Shown: positions 18,622-31,700 of the stretch, in pieces
How the letters are laid out: every line of letters starts with the position of its first letter
Position numbering within the stretch: position 1 is the first letter of the stretch
Assembly: GCF_020889785.1 (NCBI RefSeq)
Contig: NZ_JACMYK010000003.1
Span: 124,001-188,000 of the forward strand
Length of the DNA stretch: 64,000 nt
Direction: 5' to 3'
Source: Bradyrhizobium acaciae
Lineage (GTDB): Bacteria > Pseudomonadota > Alphaproteobacteria > Rhizobiales > Xanthobacteraceae
The notes under the pieces: model-generated
What the model was told of the DNA's origin: nothing
Databases searched by the model: none
The model's input: the letters and a program-made list of their open reading frames with translations, nothing else
Program-made: the position numbers and the translations under genes

Positions 18622-19617
18622 ATGACCAGCGAAGGCGGCAAATCGACCATGGGGCTCGGCGCGATGGAGCGGGAAGCACACGCCTGGGTGAGGCGCCTGA
18701 CGTCCGGAGACGCGACGGTCGAGGACGCCGATGCGTTCCAGGTGTGGCGGCGGCAGAGCGCAGCCCACGCGATTGCTTTTGCGAGTGCAAGCAAGCTTTG
18801 GGAGACGGTTGGCAACGCCGGTCATAACCTCCGGTACGACCCTGCATCGCTCGGCGCGTTGCTTGATGGCGAAGCAAGGCGCGTGATGAACCGCAGGCTG
18901 GTCCTTCGCGGCGGACTTGCCACCGCGGCGGTGGCTGCCGGGGCAGTCGCGCTGCGTCCCCCGCTCGAGCTCTGGCCGTCATGGTCCGAGCTTGCGGCAG
19001 ATTACCGGACGGGTGCGGGAGAGCAGCGCAAGCTTGCCTTGAGCGACAGCGTCTCGATCAACCTCGACTCGCGAACCAGCATCGCGCTGCGGCCGGACCA
19101 CGGCGACACCAGCCGGATCGAGTTGATCACCGGACAGGCATCGATCGCGACAACTCCGCAGCTGTCGAGACCTGTGACTGTGATCGCGTCCAGCGGTCAA
19201 ACGGTTGCGACGCAAGCCTCGTTCGACGTGCGCTACCTCGGCGCCGAGGTGCGTGTCACCTGTTTGGGAGGCGAGGTTCGCGTCGAGCATCAGGGGATTG
19301 CCCGCACTGTTCGTGAGAGGCAGCAGATCGCCTACGACGAAAGGCGCTTGAGCGATATCGTCGCAATCGATCCGGCGGTCGAAGCGGCCTGGCAAGAGGG
19401 CTTGCTCGTCTTCCGTTACACGCCGCTGCCCAAGGTGGTGGAAGAGGTGAACCGGTACCGATCGGGCCGGATCTTCATCGTCAATGCCGATCTGAACGCG
19501 CATCTGATCAACGGCCGCTTCCATATCGATCGGATCGACGAGGTTCTTCTGCAGCTGGAGCAAGCCTTTGGCGTGAAAGCGAAAACACTTCCCGGCGGCA
19601 TTGTGCTGCTGAGCTGA
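18622..19617 (+). CDS. FecR-type anti-sigma/sensor protein
   Basis: 331 aa from ATG 18622. The N-terminal cytoplasmic part (EAHAWVRRLTSGDATVEDADAFQVWRRQSAAHAIAFASASKLW) is the sigma-binding domain of FecR proteins. A single membrane segment (about residues 92-112, LRGGLATAAVAAGAVAL) is followed by the periplasmic FecR domain (YRTGAGEQRKLALSDSVSINLDSRTSI...). The end (PLPKVVEEVNRYRSGRIFIVNADLNAHLINGRFHIDRIDEVL) is the STN-like C-terminal domain common in such regulators. It should hold the preceding ECF factor until signalled from the periplasm, possibly by the STN protein encoded upstream. An in-frame ATG at 18559 is possible but gives a basic, non-family N-terminus. Confidence 0.9.
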   Translation: MTSEGGKSTMGLGAMEREAHAWVRRLTSGDATVEDADAFQVWRRQSAAHAIAFASASKLWETVGNAGHNLRYDPASLGALLDGEARRVMNRRLVLRGGLATAAVAAGAVALRPPLELWPSWSELAADYRTGAGEQRKLALSDSVSINLDSRTSIALRPDHGDTSRIELITGQASIATTPQLSRPVTVIASSGQTVATQASFDVRYLGAEVRVTCLGGEVRVEHQGIARTVRERQQIAYDERRLSDIVAIDPAVEAAWQEGLLVFRYTPLPKVVEEVNRYRSGRIFIVNADLNAHLINGRFHIDRIDEVLLQLEQAFGVKAKTLPGGIVLLS

Positions 19618-19625
19618 GGAGGCGG

Positions 19626-19678
19626 CCAACGGGGGGTGCGAAAAAAGTTCGAGTCCGGCGTGCGGGTCGACCCGTTGG
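19626..19678 (+). repeat. Inverted repeat between fecR-like and adhesin genes
   Basis: CCAACGGG (19626-19633) and CCCGTTGG (19671-19678), perfect 8-bp arms with a 37-base spacer, in the 147-base leader of the adhesin gene. No T-run follows. It could be an RNA stem in the adhesin leader or a partial barrier to readthrough. Confidence 0.4.
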
Positions 19679-19764
19679 GGATCGTCACAGCCGCAAGGGT
19701 CTCGGTGCCGGCGCCGGGACACGAATGTTCGGCTCGACGTCGCCCCGCGCAAGAAAGCGATTCC

Positions 19765-22700
19765 ATGGTTCCCCGCTTCTCCAGGTCTCTATCCGGCGCA
19801 ACCGTTCGCGCTGCATTGTTTGGCAGCGTCAGCGTCGCGGCCCTTCTTGCCAATGCGCCGGTCGCCGCGCGCCCGTTTGGATCGGCCTGGACAGCATCAC
19901 CATCGGCTGCGGCGATGGCAGCTTCGCAATCGGCTGCGCAGGATGCGGCAGCAGCGGCCAAGCAAGGTCAGGATGCGACGGCGCGGGCCACGCGCGCCAT
20001 CCAGGCGATGCAGGCCCTGCAGAATGCGGCGCGGAGCTCCGCGCAGGCCTCGCAGCGCTCGGCGACGCTGCCGCAGGTCGCCGTACCCAACGGTCTCACG
20101 CCCGGTGGCCTGCAGGCGGCGCCGGGATGGCAGGGTGCCAATGCGCCGACGCAGGCGGTCGATGCCGCCGGCCAGACCCAGGTCGGCATCCGGCAGACCA
20201 GGGCGCAGGCGCTCCTCAACTGGAATTCGTTCAACGTCGGCGCACGCACTACGCTGACCTTCGACCAGCAAGGCAATGCGAATTGGGTGGCGCTCAACCG
20301 CGTGGTCGGCAGCACGGCGCCGAGCCAGATCCTCGGCAATATCAAGGCCGACGGCTCGGTCTATGTGATCAACCAGAACGGCATCATCTTCGGCGGCGCG
20401 AGCCAGGTGAATGTCGGCTCCCTGATCGCCTCGACTGCAAACATCGCCGATACCCAGTTCCTCACCAACGGCATCTACGCGCAGCAAGCCGGCGGCCAAT
20501 ACGTGCCGAGCTTCACCGGGGCCCGCGGTGCCGTGACGGTCGAGGCCGGCGCGCTGATCACGACCAACGCGCCATCCTCGGTGACGCAAGGCGGCGGTTT
20601 CGTCCTGCTGATGGGAACCGAGGTCAACAACGCCGGCTCGATCAGCGCGCCGCGAGGCCAGGTGCAACTCGCCGCCGGCAACGACTTCCTGCTGCGCCCG
20701 GGCTACAGCACCGACGCCAACCAGGCCTCGACCACGCGCGGCAACGAAATCTCGCCGATCGTTCGCGACGCGATCGCGGCTGTTGGCAACTCAGGTTTGA
20801 TCTTCACCCAGCAAGGCGACATCACGCTCGCGGGCCGCAGCATCACCCAGAGCGGGCTGCTTGTCGCCACCACCTCAGTCAACACCCGCGGCACGATACA
20901 CCTGCTGAATTCAGCCTCCGATGCGGCCGGCAGCATCACGCTCGGCAGCGGCAGCCTGACCGCAATCCTGCCCGAGCTCGACAGCAGCGACACCGCGCTC
21001 GACAGCCAGCGCAGCCAGCTGGTCGCCGATTCCAAGGCCTTCACCCACGCCCCGGTCGCCAACGCCCAGTTCGATAACCTGTTACAGCTCGCCGACCGGC
21101 TCGACCAGGGACGGATCGAAATCGTCAGCGGCGGCACCGTCAACTTCAAGGACAGCTCGACCACGCAGGCGCAAGGCGGCCAGGTTGCGGTCAGCGCCAG
21201 CCATCGCGTCTTCGCCGAGAGCGGATCCATCGTCGACGTCTCGGGCGTGCGCGGCGTGCTGCTGCCGATGTCGGCCAATAACCTGCCGATCAACGTACAA
21301 GGCAATGAGCTGCGCGACTCGCCCGCCAATCGTGATCAGGGCAATCTGAAGAACGCGGACGTCTGGATCGACGCGCGCGACCTGGTGCTGGTGCCGGCAG
21401 GCACCGGCGGTTATGCGACCGACCGCTACTACACGCCGGGCGGCCTGCTCGAGGTCTCCGGATATCTCGCCAATACCGCCCATCGGATCGGCGAATGGGC
21501 CGCGGTCGGCGGCTCCGTCACGCTGTCGGCGCAGGAAGTCGTGGCGCAGAAGGGAGCGGTGTTCGACGTCTCCGGCGGCTCGGTGAGCTATCAAGGCGGC
21601 TATATCCGCACCACCAATTTCCTTGGGGCGGACGGCCGCGTCTACGGTGTCGGGCAGGCACGCGCCGACGTGCAGTTCTACGGCTTCGGCGGGGGTTTTG
21701 TTCACGAGCACAAGCTCGGCGGCAAGGTTGCGTCGAATCTGACTGAAATCTGGACCAGCCCGTTCGGCAAGGGTCGCGTGACGAGCCGCTGGGAGGATGG
21801 CTACACCATCGGCCGCGATGCCGGCTCTCTGATTCTGTCGACGCCGACGGCGCTGTTCGAGGCCAACATCGTTGCCGACGTCGTCACAGGCTCACGCCAG
21901 ACGACGGCACGGCCGGACGGCGTCACCGACGGCTACAAGCTGTCGCAGTATGTTGCGCCGCTCCAGGGCAAGCTCGCGCTGGGCGGCTATTCCGGGCTTG
22001 GCCTTACCGCTGCATCCGCCGCGCGCGTCGTCTTCGGCCAGACGCCCGGGATCACCGAGGCGCTGAACGCCACGTCGGTCCTGCCCGACGATCGCATCGG
22101 GACTGCATTCTTCAATTCTGACGCGCTCAATGCCGCCAAACTGGGCGGTCTCAACTTTGCGAGCAGCAAGGAAATCCTGGTCGAGGCGCCGCTGGAGCTT
22201 GCGCCCGGCGCGCAAGTGATCTTCGCGGCGCCGCACGTCGAACTCGGCGCAAACCTCACGGCGCATGGTGGCAGTGTGACGCTGACCAACCTCATGCACG
22301 CCGTGTTCGGCCAGAACCAGAACGAGCAATGGTGGGCGCTGAACGACGCGAACGGCAAGGCGCAGGCTACGGTCGGCCAGAACGTTGCCGTTGATCTCAG
22401 CGGGCTGTGGAGCAACGAACAGACCGGAACGGATGGATCGGGCCGGGCGCATCTGGATGGCGGCAACTTCATCGTTTCGACGACCGGCGGCATCACGCTC
22501 GCGAGCGGATCGCTCATCGACGTGTCGTCGGGTGGCGCTATCCTGACGACCGGCAAGACGCAGGGCGGCAAGGGCGGCAATGTCAGCCTCGTGGCCAATG
22601 ACTATTCGCATCTGGCCTGGACGCAGTTCTTCACCAACCCGCTCATCCTTGATGGCGCAATTCGCGCGTATGGATTCAGCGGCGGCGGCACGCTGACGCT

Positions 22701-25700
22701 GAACGCAGGCCAGGAGATTGCGATCGGCGAAGCGCCGGCCGATGCGCTGGTGCTCGATCCCGCGATATTCCGGTCCGGTTTCACTACCTACAACATCGGC
22801 AGCAACACGGGCATCGAGATCGGCGAAGGCATGCGCGTGGACGCCGAGGTGCCGGTCTATCGCTTTACCCAGCGCAGCTATACCGCGCCCAGCGGGAGCC
22901 TCGTCTCGGATGCTGCGGAGCTCTGGACGCCACAGAGGTTCACGATCGATTCCTTCAAGCGCAGCGCCACGCAGCGCGTCGGCGCCGATGTAACGTTCTG
23001 GAGCCTGCATGATTTCACGCTGGCCAAGGGCGCGTCCATCAACGTCGATCCGGGACGTTCAGTCTCGATCTTCGCCAATCGCCAGACCGTCATCGACGGC
23101 GCGATCACGGCGCCCGCCGGCAATATCCTGATCACGAGCCTCCAGGATGCGCCCGGCGACAGCCGGTATAATTCGGGTTACGGCGAGTTCGGCCTGACCC
23201 GCTCGTTCTGGATCGGCGACGACGCGGTGCTGGATGTCTCGGCGCGCAACGCGGTGGGGCGTGATGTCCGCGGGGTTTCCTACACGGCAGTGCCGGATGG
23301 CGGCACGATCCGCATCGGCGGCACCGGCGCGTTGGATCCAAAATACCCCGTCGTCAGCGACGCCTTCGTGATCGTTCGCCCCGGCGCGTTGATCGACGCG
23401 TCAGGGTCGTCTGCGGTGGTCAACGTGCTCAGCGGCAACAACTATGTCCCGACACCTGCCGCGAGTGACGGCGGGACGATCTCGCTCTATTCCAGCTTCG
23501 GCATGGCCCTCGACGGCACCTTGCGCGCGGCGGCCGGCGGCAGCGGCGCGTCCGGCGGCGCGCTGAACCTGACCATGTCGTGGCGTGGCTACATCGTCGG
23601 GCAGCCGAACGCGAGTTCGCCCCATGCCAGCACCGACCTGCCTCCGGAATTCCAGCGGTCGCGCGATATCACGCTCGTGCAAAACGCTCCGGGCAGCGGC
23701 TTGAGTGCCGATCTGTCGCCCGGTCAGGCCGATCCGGCGCTGCAATTCGGGCGGGCGGTGATTGGCGTCAACCAGGTCCAGAAGGGCGGCTTCGGCGCTC
23801 TCGCGCTCTATACGCGCGATCTTCTCGTCTTCGACGGCAATGTGGGCCTCAGCCTGTCGCGCAGCCTTCGTCTGTCGAGCGGTGTCATCACATCGGCACC
23901 CAACACGCCGAACAGCACGATTCATTTGTCCGCGCCCTATGTCCGTCTCGATGGCGTCTACAACGCCGAGGACTCGCAGACGGCGGTGGGATATTCCCCC
24001 GGGATCAACAATGTCGGCGTCCGGAATCCGGCGGCTGGCGGAAGCTTTACCATCGCAGGCGACCTGATCGATGTGTACGGGCCGGTCCAGTTCGGCGCCA
24101 CCGGCCAACAGGGCAGCGGGGCCGTGGACATCGGGCGTCCCGTCAGCCTTCCATTCGATGCCCGCGGCTTTCATCAGGTCGCGTTGCAGAGCAAGGGCGA
24201 TATCAGGTTCGGCACTGGCGAGCTCAATGTTGAAAATCTCGCACTGACCGCAGACCAGATCTATCCGCTGAGCGGCGCGCTGGCGCTGATCAAGGTTGGG
24301 CTCCGTCCGAATGAGGCAATCGCCGCGTATGACCCAGACGCCCGTCTCGTCATCCGGCGCAATAACGACGAAACGCCACCGGTACCGGCCTCGGCCTTTG
24401 GCGATCTGGTTCTCATTGCCGCCGACATTGATCAGGGCGGCGTTGTTCGCGCACCGCTTGGTCGCATCTGGTTCAACAATTCACGCCTCGACAAGGGTCC
24501 GTTCTATCCCCCGGCACCTGACGCGCATATCACCTTCCGCAGCGGCAGCATCACCTCCGCAAGCGCGGCCGGATTGATTATGCCGTTTGGCGGCACCTCC
24601 GATGGCATCACCTATCAAGGCGCGGACGGCACGCTGCATAATCTGGCGAGCGCCTCCTACGACGATCATGTCAGCGGCCTCATGATTGCGAGCGGCATTT
24701 CGATCAACGCCGCCTCTGTTGTCGGCGAGCCCGGGTCCGTGCTCGATCTGTCCGGTGGTGGGACGCTCACCGGAGCAGGCTTCATCTCCGGTCGTGGCGG
24801 CTCGGTCGATGTGCTGAAGACAGCCCTCGTCAATGCCAACCCGATCAACGGCTATAGCGCTCCCGGCAACAAGGTCTATGCCATCCTGCCCGGTTATGCG
24901 GCCGAATACGCACCGTCGATTGCGACCAATGGCGCCGGTGATCCTGTGATCGGCCAGCAGATCACGCTTCCTTCAGGTGTGCCCGGACTGCCCGCAGGCA
25001 CCTACACGCTGTTGCCGTCGAGCTATGCACTGCTGCCCGGCGGTTATCGCGTCGAGCTCGGCTCGACCGGAACAACCGTGATGCGCCCCGTCGCTGCGGG
25101 CAATGGTACCGTCGTCACGTCGGGCTATCTCGGCGTCGCCAACACCGCAATCCAGGACACGCTGCCGACGCGGGTAATCGTTACCTCCGGCCAGGCCACG
25201 CGGCTCTATTCGCAATACAACGAGATCGGTTATGCCGATTTCGAACGCACGCAGGCTGCCACATTCGGCGGGTTCCGGCCGCGTTTGCCGGAGGACGGCA
25301 AGGTTCTCGAAATCGGTCTCCTTCCTCAGTTGGATAATGCGAAAGCATTGACGTTCGCCGGTACGGCCCTGTTCAACGGCGCCAAGGGCGGCGTCGACGG
25401 CACGCTGGTGGTCAGGCCGTCGACTCTCGATTCGTCGACCGCTGCGCTTGACATCACGGCGCCGGGCGCAACGCCGATAGCCGGTCATACGTCGATCTCC
25501 AGCGTCGACATCAATGCCTTCAGGGCATCCACACTCCTGCTGGGTGGCACCAGCGTGTATTCGGTGCAGAACAATCCCGGGGCGGGTGCCCAAATCTATT
25601 TCGACGGAAACGTGACCGTAAATCTGCTCGATGGCGCCAGCATCCGGGCCGGGCAGGTGTTCCTGGTTGGCAGCACGGTCAATATGGCAGGCAGCGCAAT

Positions 25701-28700
25701 CATCGATACGCGCGGGCTGAGCAGCAATACGATCGATTCCACGCTTGGCTACACGTATGGCAACGTAGACTCCACGTCGACCAGTCCGACGGACGGTCGG
25801 CCGGCCGTGCTCGCCGTCGCCAACGGCCGATTCCAGTTCCTGGATGCTGTCGGATCCGGCAAGATCAATATCGCGAGCGGCGCGTCGCTGCTGACCGATG
25901 GCAGTGTGGTGCTAGCCGCGCCGGGCGGCCTCTCCATGGGCGACGTCAATTTCGGCGCGCGTTATCTCAACGTCACGCAAGAGCGGGTCAATGTCGGCAC
26001 CGAGGCAACACTGGCGGCAGCGCAGGCTGCGGGCCAGCTACCGGCGGGATGGAATCTCACCCAAAGCGTGCTCGACAAGCTGCTGCGGCCGTCGACGACC
26101 GCCGGCAGCCCTGCGCTCGAACAGCTCATCATCACGGCAAGCGGCGCTTTCAACCTGATCGGAACGGTCGATCTCGACACCACGCGCCAGGGCAGCGCCT
26201 CCTCAGGCTCCCTCAAATTCGTTCTCAACACGCCGGCCATTTATGGCCTCGGCGCCGCTGGCGACACCGCCGGCATCACTGCCGACATACTGGTCTGGAA
26301 CGGCATTCGCACGGGCAACGGCGGTACCATCCCTTACGGCAGCCAGGCGCCCGGCGCTGTCGTGCCCGGCGGACCCGGCACGGGGGCGGGGCATCTCGCG
26401 ATCACGGCAAACGAGATTCTGTTCGGCTACGATGCTTCGCTGAGCAGGCCGACCGATGGCGCAACGCCGGGCCGCCTTGCGCTCGGCTTCACCGATGTGA
26501 CGTTGACGGCCGCGAAAAGCATCACCTCGAACAGCAATGGCACGCTGAAGGTGGCGCTCAGCCAGGACGCTGGCGGCGCCCTGCAAGGCGGCGCCCTCAC
26601 CATCGCAACCCCGCTGATCACGGCGAGCAATGGGGCCAAGCTCGATGTCAGCGCGGGCGCCGCCTTGCGGCTGGTCGCGCCGGCGGGGGCCGCTCCTGCC
26701 GATACGCGTGGTGTGACGGATCTCGGCGGCACGCTCTCCTTCACCGGCGACAGCGTCTTTGTCGACACCGCGTTCGCCTTGCCGTCCGGCAAGCTGACGC
26801 TGAACGCGACGCATGACGTCGTGCTCGGCGCAAACGCGACCGTCGACCTGTCGGGCCGCGGCATTGCCTTCTTCGACGTCACCAGGTTCAGCTGGGGCGG
26901 CGATCTCATCCTGAGCTCCACCAGCGGCAATATCATCCAGAACGCGGGTTCGGTGATCGATGTCTCCGCCGCCTACAATGCCGCGGGCTCGATCACGGCC
27001 AAGGCGATCGAAGCGGCGCATGGGCAGGTCTCGTTCGCCGGCACGCTCAGGGGATCGTCGACCGGCGATTACGACAGCGGACAGTTCACGGTCGCGGCGC
27101 AGAATTTCGGCGATTTCGCCGCGTTGAATGCCAAGCTCAACGATGCCGGTTTCTTCAGTGCCCGCAGCTTTGACCTCCGGCAGGGCAGCCTTGTGATCGG
27201 TGACAGCGTCAAGGCGCGCTACCTGACGATCTCGGTCGATCAGGGCAGCCTCACGGTCGACGGCAAGATCGACGCAAGCGGGGCCAGGCCGGGCACCATC
27301 CGTCTGTCCGCGCGCGACGATCTCAGACTGAGCGCGAATGCCGTGCTCGATGTCCATGGCAATGTGCTGCAGGCCGACCGCTACGGCGCGCCGATCGAGG
27401 CCAACAACACCGCCCATGTCGAACTCACCACCACGCACGGCACCATGACGCTGGCTGCCGGTGCGACCATCGACATGAGCTCACCGGACGGCGTCTCGCG
27501 CGGCAAGATCGAGCTCAACGCGCCGCGCCGCGGCGGCGCTGGCGGCGACGGTGCGGGCGCCAACGACATCGCCATCGATGCGCGTGGCCCGCTCAATTTT
27601 CGCGGTGCCGGCAGCATCGCGATCAACGGCTTCCGCACCTACGACCTGCCGGGCGGCAGCATCATCGACCAGGCCTATCTCGACGGCCTGCATAATGACA
27701 GCACGGCATTCATCATTGCTGCGCTCCAGAATGGCGATTTGCAGAACCGCCTGGCCGGGCTTGCGGCCTATGGCTCGGCCTTCCATCTGCGGCCCGGCGT
27801 CGCCATCACCTCGAGCGGTGATCTGTCGACCAAGGGCGATCTCGATTTCTCCGCCTATCGCTATGGGCCGAATGCCGATCCGGCCGTGCGTGGTTCGGGC
27901 GAACCGGGCGTGCTGGTGGTCCGCGCCGCCAGCGATCTCAAGATCAACGGCAGCATCACGGATGGTTTCGCACCGCCGCCGGCATCGCCCGATGCGGTGA
28001 CGGTGATTGCCTCCGGAACGCTGTCGGACGCCTATGTGACGAAGGGTGGGGAGGTCCTCGGCAAAGGTTCGACCATTCCGAGCGATGGCACGATCAACAT
28101 GGAGCTCAATCTCGTCGGCGGCAGTGTCCAGACGAGCCCCGACGCCGCAAATCCGCTTCCCGTCGCGATCACGTTGGCGGAGGACTTCACGGTGCTGGGA
28201 CCTCCAAATCCCGCAAGGATAGTGCATGGCGGGCGCATCATCACGCCGGACAGGATTTACAACCCGGGTGATACGATCCCCACCAGAACGGTGTTTCCGG
28301 CCGGCACCGTGTTCGAAAAGGGCCTGTATCTCACCGGCAGGGTCTTCATCAATGCATCGCTCAGTCTGGTGATTGAGCCTGTGACACTGCCGGCGGGGAC
28401 CAGCCTTACCCTGTTCGGAGATTACACATTCACCGCGGATACGCCGCTTCCGAAGGGCACCGTGTTGCCGGCCGGCATGACGAACGTCAACCTGATCGGT
28501 TCCGGCGATCGCCAGGTCTGGCCGATCGCCCCGATGCTTGCGGCGGGCACGCAGTCCTGGTCGATGCGCCTGGTCGGCGGTGCCGATCTCGCGAGCGCCG
28601 ACAGCCGCGCGCTGCAAACGGTCGCCGCATTGGCCGGCTCGGGCAACGTGGTGTTGAACGATCCGTATAACGTCACCGTCAACAAACCGACCACGCAGGG

Positions 28701-31700
28701 CGTCAGCGTCGTGCGCACCGGCACAGGTGACCTCGAGATTCTGGCCGGGGGCAATTACGATCAGCAGACACCATTCGGCGTCTACACGGCCGGCACCGCG
28801 ATCAGGGAGACCGGGACGGCAGCGAATGCTGACTACAACCTTGACCGCGGCACGGTGACCGATGGCACCGTGCTGGGATCGGCAAATGCCAGCTATGAAG
28901 CGACGCTCGGCTCGCAGCGAATGTATTATCCCGAGCGTGGCGGCGATTTCCTGCTGGTGGCGCAAGGCGATGTCAGCGGCGCGCTGACGAAGGGTACGAA
29001 TCAGATTGGGTCGTGGCTATGGCGCCAGGGTGGCTCGGAGATTGGTCAGACGACCGCCTGGGGCATCAATTTCGGCAGCTATACGCTCGATCAAATCCGT
29101 GACCCAAGCATCTTGTCCTTGGGACTTTCAGCCTTCTCCGGCCTCGGTACGCTCGGCGGCGGCAATGCCACATTGCAGGCCGGCGGCACGATTGGCGGCG
29201 CCGGTCGTGGTGTGGTCGTCGCTGTCGGTGGCAGCGGCCGTGTGATGGCCGACGGCAGCCTGGTGCAGACCGGCGGCGGCACGCTTTCGGTGAAAGCGGG
29301 CGATATCGGCACGGGCGGCAATCAACTCGTCAATCTGCGCGGTGCGATGGATGTCGCGACGGGCGATTTCGGCAGCCTCGTCTCGAACAACCTCCGCAAT
29401 GATAACGGAGCGGATCCGCGGCCGATCAATCCGTTGACGTCCTATTCCATGATCACGGCCGCTGGTGGGGATTTCGCACCGGGCGATAGCGCGATCAACA
29501 TCCGTGCACGCGGCGATCTGGCTGTCGGAACCATCCTCGATCCCGGCCTTGTCGGTGTCACCGGCGTGACGGCCGCCAATAACGGCAGCACGAGCGGCCT
29601 GGGCGCCAGCTGGTTCACGCTGTGGACGGGCCAAACCGCCGTCAACATGTTCGCCGCGGGCGGTTCGCTCGCGCCAGGCAGTGCGGCATTCGGCTTCCAG
29701 TTCCTGCCGTCGCACGTGCGGGCGATCGCCGCGAACGGCAACATCTACAATTCGATGGGTGGGATGTTGCTGCCGTCAGACAACGGCAGCGCGTTCGAAA
29801 TGCTGGCGGAAGGATCGATCTTCAGCACCACGAACGCCATCGGGGCGTCGATGGCGCCGGCGTCGGCTCTCGCGACACCATTCCGGCCCGCTTGGGCGAT
29901 CTCGATCAACCAACCGGGGGGACTGGTCATCACAGGCTCCAATTACTGGGGCAATTTCGCTCAAGTGAACGACATGATTAGTGGATTGGGTGTCTACTCC
30001 TACGCGACGGGCGGGTACCCCTTCGCCTTTGGTGCAAACACGGTGAAGGATAATCCTGCGCAGAACCAGGGCGATCCCGCGCGCATCTACGCGGTGAGCG
30101 GCGACATCACCGGGATCACTTATGGGCAGGCCATTACGGTGGGCAACACCATCGGCGGCCTTGGCGTCAACAATGTCTACTATCAGGCGGCGGGACCGCT
30201 GCGGATGCTGGCGGGCGGTGACATCGTCAATACCAAGGGCCTGATCCTCCACAACGATCCCAACGATGTGTCCACCATCGCGGCCGGCGGCAACATCATC
30301 TATGCAGGCTGGCCCGGACTCGATTCCGGGGTGAATGGCGGCTGGGCGATCGCCGGCCCGGGAACGTTCGAAATCACCGCGGCCAGGAACATCTACCAGG
30401 GATCGGCGGCGACAGTCGAAAGCATCGGAGCGCTGGCCGCCGGTGACAAGCGGCCCGGCGCTGGTGTCGTCATGCAGGCCGGCGTCGGGGCGGGCGAGGT
30501 CGGTGTCGGCCAGGTCGACTGGACCGGCTTTGCCAAACTCTATCTCGATCCGAGTAATCTCGCTGGCGCCGGGCCGCTTGCCGACCAGCACGGCAAGGTG
30601 GCGAAGACTTACGGGGATGAGCTTTATGCCTGGCTGACCGAGCGTTTCGGCTACAGCGGAGCCAAGGGCGATGCGCTCGGTTACTTCCTCGCGCTGCCGG
30701 GCGAACAGCAACGCATCTTCCTGCGGCAGGTCTACTATGCCGAGCTGACCGCGGGTGGGCGCGAATACAACGAGGTCGGCGGCCCGCGCGCCGGCTCCTA
30801 TCTGCGCGGGCGTGAGGCGATCGCCGCGCTGTTCCCGGACCGAGCGGCCTATCGCGGCGACATCACGATATTCACCGCGGCAACCGGCACGCCGGGCAAC
30901 GCGAACTACGCGATTCAAAGCGGCTTCGTTCACACCGATTTCGGCGGCGACATCCAGTTCCTCACGCCGGGCGGAGGGGTCACGATCGGGACCGAGGGGC
31001 TGGTTCCCGGTGCCGACGCGGGCCTCATCACGCAAGGCGCGGGCAACATCCAGCTCTATTCGCAGAACAGCGTGCTGATGGGGCTCTCGCGCATCATGAC
31101 GACGTTCGGCGGCAACATCGTCATCTGGTCGGCGGAGGGCGACATCAACGCGGGCCGCGGCGCCAAGACGACCGTGATCTACACGCCGCCCAAGCGCGCT
31201 TACGACAGCTACGGCAACATCACGATATCGCCGGTGGTGCCGTCGAGCGGCGCCGGCATCGCAACGCTGCAGCCGATTCCGGACGTACCGCGCGGAACGG
31301 TCGACCTGATCGCGCCGCTCGGTACCGTCGATGCCGGCGAGGCGGGTATCCGCGCGTCGAGTTTCGTCAACATCGCTGCGCTGCATATCGTCAACGCCGC
31401 CAACATTCAGGCGCAGGGTGGCGTCATCGGCGTGCCGCAGGTCCAGGCGCCCAACATGGGCGCCCTGAGCGAAGCCTCGAACACGGCGGGCGCAGCCGCC
31501 CAGCAAGCCGCCATGCTGCCGCCGCGCACCAACGAGCAGCCCTCCGTCATCATCGTCGAAGTGCTCGGCTACGGCGGCGGCGACGGTGGCGATGAACAAA
31601 AGCGGCGCGGCAACGACAAGCAAAGCCAATACGATCCGAACAGCGCCTTCCAGTTGATCGGCGACGGCCAATTGAACGCGGAGCAGTTGAAGAAGCTGAC